Shown: one piece after another, positions 57,904-64,000 of the stretch | Layout: each line of letters starts with the position of its first letter | How positions within the stretch are numbered: position 1 is the first letter of the stretch | DNA from: Ischnura elegans | Lineage: Eukaryota > Arthropoda > Insecta > Odonata > Coenagrionidae | Assembly (NCBI RefSeq): GCF_921293095.1 | Contig: NC_060252.1 | Coordinates: 46,500,881 to 46,564,880, forward strand | Direction: 5' to 3' | DNA length: 64,000 bases | Notes under the pieces: model-generated | What the model saw: only the letters and a program-made list of their open reading frames with translations | What the model was told of the DNA's origin: nothing | The model's database searches: none | Translations under genes and position numbers: made by a program

Positions 57904-58278
57904 GGTAGAATGGAGAGAGACCACCCCACTGAAAGCCCGAATAGCCTTCTTTGAAAATAAATTTTCTCAGACTTGTTTTTCATGTTATTCTTATGAAACT
58001 ATGCACGTATATCATACAAAGCATGAGAACTCCAAATAATACTTTAAAATATCCTCTAAGGTATTGAAAATTTTCTAAACCCTCACGTCTCAAACATTTG
58101 AGAAATTTTATGTTGAAAATATAGTTCTATAAAAAATGAAATATTGACCAAAGGCAATATGTTAATGAGGCTGATTACTTCTTCTAGTAATCTTAAAGCA
58201 TAGTACCTTCCCCTGCCACAAATTGTTAGAAACTCCCCAGAGAAGATGGGCACACTCAAGGAAAGAAGTAAAACTGTG

Positions 58279-59284
58279 GGGTCATTCCACGTCAAATCAC
58301 CCAGAAATTTTCAAAATGACACCCACCGACTCGGATTTTAATGAAATTTTTGTCACTAGCTACTATCACCTATCTAATGACCCATGTAAAATATTTCCTC
58401 TCTCACTCTCATAGTTTGCAAGATATGAGGAGTCAAAGTTTGAGATGTTTGCTCAGAAGTGGCGCTAGTGGGAGTCAAATTCCAGAGTGCAGGGCACAGC
58501 GTAAAAATTCATAACTCAGAAACCACATAATATATTTGAATGAAATTTTGACCCCTTGTCTATCCAAGTGCATAGCTTCCATAGTAATGTCTTTTATTCC
58601 CCTTGCATTGTTATGTTAGCCAAAATGATGTCAACAGTTGTTAATTAACCGATTTTTTTAGCTCAAAAACATTACTTCATATTTTCAGAATTATCACCAA
58701 AAGGCAGAGCAGTTAACTCATCCAATTTTTTTTTAAATTGAAGGTTAATATGTGCTCCAATATACTGTGAAATAAAAATGGTGGTGTTTTGACTGCCACT
58801 ATGAGTATTTCAGGTTTTACTTTTTTTTCTGCCCCCGTGAGAGGGATTTTGGACACGTACTGTAAGACAATAAGTATAAGTGTATCCATACCTTCATGAG
58901 GATATATTTGAAATATTGGTCAGTAAATCTAAGACCAAACATGTAGTCTAGTGAATGTGGCTCTTGTTCATACAATTTTTTTAATAACAATACTTGGCTT
59001 GTGGCAGCTGAGGGGAAAAGAGTCCAAATGGCTCAGAAATGTGAAATGATGCTTTTTCCTGGAATTTACCCATTTTTTCAAGTGTTTAGCATAGGGACAA
59101 ATTGGTATCAACATACATTAGACTCTTACTGTGCATTAAGAGGATAAATGGAAATACTAATTTAAATAAAATTATTTAAATAATACACTTCAATGTGTTT
59201 AAGGCATCTCCCGAACATCTCTGGAGGCTCTCTCGGGCAACTAAACGCTTTACAATACCACCAATTCCATCACATGGGGATTTT
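58279..59284. repeat. Left 1-kb inverted repeat of the Sola-like element
   Basis: It includes the last codons of the transposase frame (CDGIGGIVKRLVARESLQR to the stop at 59176). Near its outer end it has a different short segment where the right arm reads GCATGG. Confidence 0.8.
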
Positions 59285-61222
59285 ACATGGCTTGTAGCAA
59301 AGAATGTCCATGATGCCATTAAAGAGAAATCCTGGTAATGCTTGCAAAGATTGAGAAATTTTTTGTAGTTCTTGTACCGTCCTGCACAACCATCACTAAA
59401 GTAACTCAATTTTTTGACTAACGTAAAATTTTCCTTCACAAAGCAAAATATTATTCTTTGGGTTTCATAAACAAAAGCTACATCATGCTCCAAATCATCT
59501 GACAAGATGCATAAACTGGAAATAATAAGCTGTTTAATCAGGTGATCTCGAGTTTAAATCACAACAGGGTGTACCGTACAACTATCCCTTGTCCAGTGAT
59601 ACCCTTGTGCCTCATCTTTGATAACATATGAGTAGTTCTCATTGAAGTCAAGGAGAACAACTGCATCATGGGGTCCAAGATTTTCTTTCATTTTGTTAAG
59701 GTAGTTTGCCTGTACCTTCGTAATAAATGAATGGGGCACCAGTTTTTCCACTCTTTCAATTAAAGTTAATCGGTACTCATCAAATGTCGCAGTGAAGTTC
59801 ACCAGTTGAGATCTGTCACGGGAAACCCACTGACTGTATGAAACTTCATCTCCGGGGTCACATTCTTCAAGCTTTTTCAGCAGTAAGCTTTTCAACTTTT
59901 CACGTGAAGGGCACTGAGAGCAATGTCGCAGTATACAGTCCCTATTTTTTCTAGAGCACACTAAATAACCAATTAGGTCCTGGCTTGTTTCCTCTATATT
60001 ACAGGCATTAAGCAGTAAGTTGACATTTTAATGAATTGTGCAAACACACACTGAATGCGTTCCAGGAGATCCTGCTACCACAAACCATTTTGGACCTAGG
60101 TTGCAGAAGTTAGAAAAGCCAATTTTAATTCTGGGGAAGTCAAATTTAAAAGTGGAATACAATTCCTTCAAGTTAGCAAGTAATAATCTCTTCTGAACAT
60201 GTACATTTTTGGAGATACTAATGGAATCTTTCTTTCCAGGTATCATTCTGGAGTACTCTTCACTTTTATAGAAAGTCCTAACTAATTGTAATGTTTTATA
60301 TTTGCCTTCCCTTTTCTCAATTCAGGTGCAGCCAATTTTCCATTGTCTCTGAAAAGTTCTCTTGCTTGGCGGGCAGTGTACTCACTCACATGAAACTCTT
60401 CCATTACTTTCTTCCTGCTCCATGAAGTTGGTACCAATGATAACAGATGTACCTTTCCTTGACGAGTGCTTGATGTGTCAACTTTTTGTTTGATTAAGTC
60501 TATGAGCACATCCATATCATGAACTTTCTGAAGTAGTTCTTTTGGCAGTTTTGGGTCATCCGTTTCTGGAGATAATTCTTTATCAAGAACTCTTTTAACT
60601 TTCCTTTTAAAATTACTGCATGCTGACTCTACTTTCCTTTTAGCTAGGTTGACCTTCTGTGAGATGATATGCCATGAAATTTTAAAGGTGACTCCTCTCT
60701 ATCTTGCAGCGTTCTGTTAAGTAGCTCAGTTGATTTTTCTTGGGATACTGTTGTTTCAAAATTCAAAATACTATCATTGCTGTCACTATCTACTTCTTCA
60801 ACATCGGAAAGCTCATTTCCAAACCTGGAGTGTTTCTGTACTTCCTCCCTACATGGCTGGCATATTTTCATTCCTGGCACTAATTTCCGAAGAATTGGGA
60901 TTTTACAGGCCTTTTCTGCAAATTCAAGACTTACATTTCTCAGTGATTTTGATATTTTCTTCTTGTGGCTCTTAAAAGGATCAAGACAATATATTTGGTA
61001 GGTTTCATACTTTTTCAAATAGTATATTCTGCGATGTTCGCAGACATTGGATAGGACTTCCCCAGGTACACCACTTCTGAGAGATAACAGCTGTTTTTCA
61101 AGCATACTCATGATCTCAATTTTGTTCAGTTGCACCACTGGTGTGTAGCTTTTTTTGAGGCAATCAGATGCAGTTACTTTTCCAATGCTGCACAGTTCAA
61201 CAATTTGCTCATTTTGAAGCAT
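59176..61222 (-). pseudogene. Sola-like transposase relic
   Basis: Minus-strand pieces in order: an N-terminal part (61222-60644) with a C-x2-C in ICQPCREE; a possible intron acceptor (ATCTCACAG before AAGGTCAAC) or frameshift; LVPTSWSRKKVMEEFHVSEY, a helix-turn-helix-like stretch; a frameshift near 60300; YSRMIPGKKDSISI; a stop at 60028 where the frame otherwise continues; CSRKNRDCILRHCSQCP, likely zinc-binding; VVLLDFNENYSYVIKDEAQG (first Asp); a stop at 59554; YFSDGCAGRYKNYKKFLNLC (second Asp) and ATSHVKSPCDGIGGIVKRL. At least two stops and one frameshift make it non-functional. The normal C-terminal domain does not follow. Confidence 0.7.
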
Positions 61223-61717
61223 AGTGGAGACACTAACCTTTTTTAATGTCGAAGTTCACAATGAGCAGCTTTGCCTAACTCATAGCACACACAATTAATG
61301 TACAGGTAAAAATACACTGATCGTACACACAGAATAAACTTGGACACCCATGGAGCATCTTTACACAAGAAGACTTGGCAGAAGACTAAAAGTGGTACCC
61401 TAGAATCTATTTTGATTTATCATGCCCTCACTGTGATACATGGTAACATTTTATTCTTCCTAATGTAGAGGTTGCACTTAATTCTCTTATTCCTTGGGGA
61501 GATGGAATAACACTGAAAAGTGATGCTGAATAGGTGGGATTGTATTACCTTCTCAAGTTTGTCATGTAATACAATCATATGTGAGGCAGGGGAGAAAACA
61601 ATGTGGCACATAATGTCAGCATTATCTCTCCCAGTGAAATAGAAATTTAATACTCCAGTTGCCATCAAGGAATGTGGATATTGATGACAACCTGCTGCAT
61701 ATCTATAAGTAATACAA

Positions 61718-62059
61718 TTGCTCTGCCAGCTCTTCCATCACCAAGGGTTTGGAAGACCATACTTCTTCTGTGAAAGTGAGGCTAACTTTGTACAACTCCA
61801 GTTCAGTGGGACTCATTTAATCACTTTTTCACAGATCTTAACAAACTTGAACATTGCATGTGCTTATGATGACCACTGGTTTTTTGGATTAGTGATTTCT
61901 AAACACGAGGAAGAACATGATGTGAAAGTGAAATTTATGCACCCATATGGAAAATCCCCATGTGATGGAATTGGTGGTATTGTAAAGCGTTTAGTTGCCC
62001 GAGAGAGCCTCCAGAGATGTTCGGGAGATGCCTTAAACACATTGAAGTGTATTATTTAA
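61718..62059 (+). pseudogene. Inverted piece of the same transposase (C-terminal domain fused to the arm)
   Basis: A plus-strand frame of 113 codons reads IACAYDDHWFFGLVISKHEE and DVKVKFMHPYGK, then switches exactly at the inverted-repeat boundary into SPCDGIGGIVKRL and its stop. The first part resembles the C-terminal domain I recall at the end of this transposase family (YDxxWxxGxV...DVKVKFMHPxGP). It is thus a C-terminal piece now lying opposite to the main frame. Confidence 0.5.
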
Positions 62060-62947
62060 ATAATTTTATTTAAATTAGTATTTCCATTTATCCTCTTAAT
62101 GCACAGTAAGAGTCTAATGTATGTTGATACCAATTTGTCCCTATGCTAAACACTTGAAAAAATGGGTAAATTCCAGGAAAAAGCATCATTTCACATTTCT
62201 GAGCCATTTGGACTCTTTTCCCCTCAGCTGCCACAAGCCAAGTATTGTTATTAAAAAAATTGTATGAACAAGAGCCACATTCACTAGACTACATATTTGG
62301 TCTTAGATTTACTGACCAATATTTCAAATATATCCTCATGAAGGTATGGATACACTTATACTTATTGTCTTACAGTACGTGTCCAAAATCCCTCTCACGG
62401 GGGCAGAAAAAAAAGTAAAACCTGAAATACTCATAGTGGCAGTCAAAACACCACCATTTTTATTTCACAGTATATTGGAGCACATATTAACCTTCAATTT
62501 AAAAAAAAATTGGATGAGTTAACTGCTCTGCCTTTTGGTGATAATTCTGAAAATATGAAGTAATGTTTTTGAGCTAAAAAAATCGGTTAATTAACAACTG
62601 TTGACATCATTTTGGCTAACATAACAATGCAAGGGGAATAAAAGACATTACTATGGAAGCTATGCACTTGGATAGACAAGGGGTCAAAATTTCATTCAAA
62701 TATATTATGTGGTTTCTGAGTTATGAATTTTTACGCTGTGCCCTGCACTCTGGAATTTGACTCCCACTAGCGCCACTTCTGAGCAAACATCTCAAACTTT
62801 GACTCCTCATATCTTGCAAACTATGAGAGTGAGAGAGGAAATATTTTACATGGGTCATTAGATAGGTGATAGTAGCTAGTGACAAAAATTTCATTAAAAT
62901 CTGAGTCGGTGGGTGCCATGCCTGGGTGAACTGACATGGAATGACCC
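61951..62947. repeat. Right 1-kb inverted repeat of the Sola-like element
   Basis: Mirror of 58279-59284. It carries a plus-strand copy of the same CDGIGGIVKRL-to-stop coding end (to 62059). Confidence 0.8.
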
Positions 62948-63609
62948 TGTGATATAAGGAGAATTCATAATAGAAGAAAAACAGTGGCTAAATGAACAGC
63001 TATGCGGCGATGGCACTAAGTGTACAACTTAATGGGAAATGGACAGGGGGAGAATTGCCCCTAAGCACGATTGTTGGGGGCCTATATCCCCCCAAGTAAG
63101 CAGAGGTGTGGCTCAATTTTTAGGGCACAACCCAATGCTTTGCAAAATTATTTGCAAATTGGGCAGCGCTATTCTGAATGCTATGAAAAATTTTACCAGG
63201 AGAAGATGAAATGCTCCCTCACTCCTTCATATAGAACGGAGTTCACGAAAATTAAATTTTCCCATTTATATGATCCAGGGGCACAAAGATAGGGTGGAAA
63301 TTGCTACCCCCATGGCATGCAAGTTCCCCCTCCAAAGATTGGGAGGTTGTTGCATTGCTGAACATCACACCTAAACTGGTAAGGTAAAAGCAACTGGGAA
63401 CACACTTCATTAAGTCCCCATGAAACACTGTTGGTAGTGGGAGTGCTATCACAGGGTTCCCACTCCCACTAAATTTCACAGTTTTTTTCAGGTTTTCACG
63501 GTCTTAATGTCTCCAAATTCATGGCTCGTTGATGAGCCATATTAGTCAGAAACATTGATCACGTTGAGAAAATTGAGGGATTAGGTTGGCAGGGAAGTGA
63601 AGAAGTGTC

Positions 63610-63807
63610 CAGGGGCGGATCCAGGATTTTTTTTTGGGGGGGGCACAAGCAAGGCCATATCCAGGATTTTGTTCTGGGTGGGGCACAAGGATACCTCGGA
63701 CTAGAAAACGAACGCAATGATAATGGGACCGTATTAAAAATCTTGCATATTTTTGAGGCCCTGGGGGGGGCACGTGCCCCCGTGCCCCCCCCCTGGATCC
63801 GCCTATG
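63610..63807. mobile_element. hAT-type MITE with perfect 8-bp target duplication
   Basis: It starts CAGGGGCGGATCCAGG and ends CCTGGATCCGCCTATG. GAAGTGTC flanks both sides (63602-63609 and 63808-63815). Long G runs near the left end and C runs near the right end are inverted. No coding frame. Confidence 0.8.
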
Positions 63808-64000
63808 GAAGTGTCTGATTTATCGCCAGGGTTTATGAACACTTAGGTTACCTGTCTTCCAATCAAAGGTCAATGTGTCGTCATTGCACACGAACTGATA
63901 CTTGCGCTTCAAATGTACATGTGCAGATAGATTCGTGGACAGTGTCTGCGCGTGACTGACCTTGAAACATGATCGACGTATCGATTTTTCTTTTGATCTG

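Larger units (their letters stand above)
58279..62947 (-). mobile_element. Sola-like DNA transposon with about 1-kb inverted repeats
   Basis: The arms 58279-59284 and 61951-62947 are inverted copies, nearly identical where compared, starting GGGTCATTCCA(C/T)GTCA. TGTG flanks both ends (58275-58278 and 62948-62951); a 4-bp duplication is what Sola elements make. The interior codes on the minus strand for a broken transposase with NENYS, FSDGCAGRYKNYKKF and CDGIGGIVKRL motifs. The superfamily call is inference from TSD length and recalled motifs. Confidence 0.7.

Noticed and set aside
58083-58295. A minus-strand frame tested as a missing thymidylate synthase exon
   Set aside because: It shows none of the expected family motifs (for example WDANG or LLWFI) and partly overlaps the Sola-like arm.

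Overview
The window looks like a piece of an animal nuclear chromosome, most likely an arthropod and probably an insect. It is A+T-rich, genes are split by introns of up to about 19 kb, and the non-coding space is full of relics of animal DNA transposons (Transib, hAT, PIF/Harbinger-type, pogo/Tigger-type, mariner, a Sola-like family), non-LTR retrotransposons, Penelope-like elements and tRNA-derived sequences. Species cannot be fixed from the sequence alone. Nothing bacterial or viral was seen.

Three conserved genes could be modelled exon by exon, with every splice phase matching. (1) A forkhead-box transcription factor on the minus strand runs from its start codon at 39305 to its stop at 2521. 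It has six coding exons (39305-38750, 38523-38217, 24793-24631, 5479-5234, 4063-3883, 2774-2521), total 1707 nt or 568 residues. The forkhead domain is split by a 13.4-kb intron. (2) An ILRUN (C6orf106) orthologue on the plus strand runs from 39954 to 47500. It has five exons, 717 nt, 238 residues, with a UBA-like domain and an NBR1-type FW domain. (3) The 3' part of thymidylate synthase lies on the minus strand (56959-56613 and 56531-56322), about 185 residues including the catalytic cysteine; its 5' exons were not found and probably lie beyond 64000. The forkhead gene and ILRUN are head to head: their start codons are 648 bp apart, and a perfect TGACGTCA (CRE/ATF) site lies between them.

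Layout: 1-2520 holds an orphan minus-strand terminal-exon candidate and non-coding sequence. 2521-39305 is the forkhead gene. Its 19-kb third intron carries a 4.2-kb Transib relic (11920-16134), several MITEs, a tRNA-derived SINE and LINE scraps. Its 13-kb second intron carries LINE tails, hAT MITEs and a protein-like fragment broken by a hAT MITE. 39306-39953 is the shared promoter region. 39954-47500 is ILRUN, whose last intron holds a mariner fragment, a foldback element and a Penelope-like remnant. 47501-56321 is intergenic with a 3-kb DNA transposon (52304-55287). 56322-64000 is the thymidylate synthase 3' end and an upstream stretch with a pogo-type MITE, a degenerate hammerhead-like motif and a 4.7-kb Sola-like transposon with 1-kb inverted repeats.

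The strongest unusual signal is the Transib element. Its ends are CACAGTG, the heptamer of the V(D)J recombination signal. An ACAAAACCT nonamer-like block follows after a 22-bp spacer, there is a 5-bp GC-rich target duplication (GGACG), and it encloses a minus-strand relic of a RAG1-like transposase that has lost its central part. All repeat ends, target duplications and family calls were read by eye without a database search.
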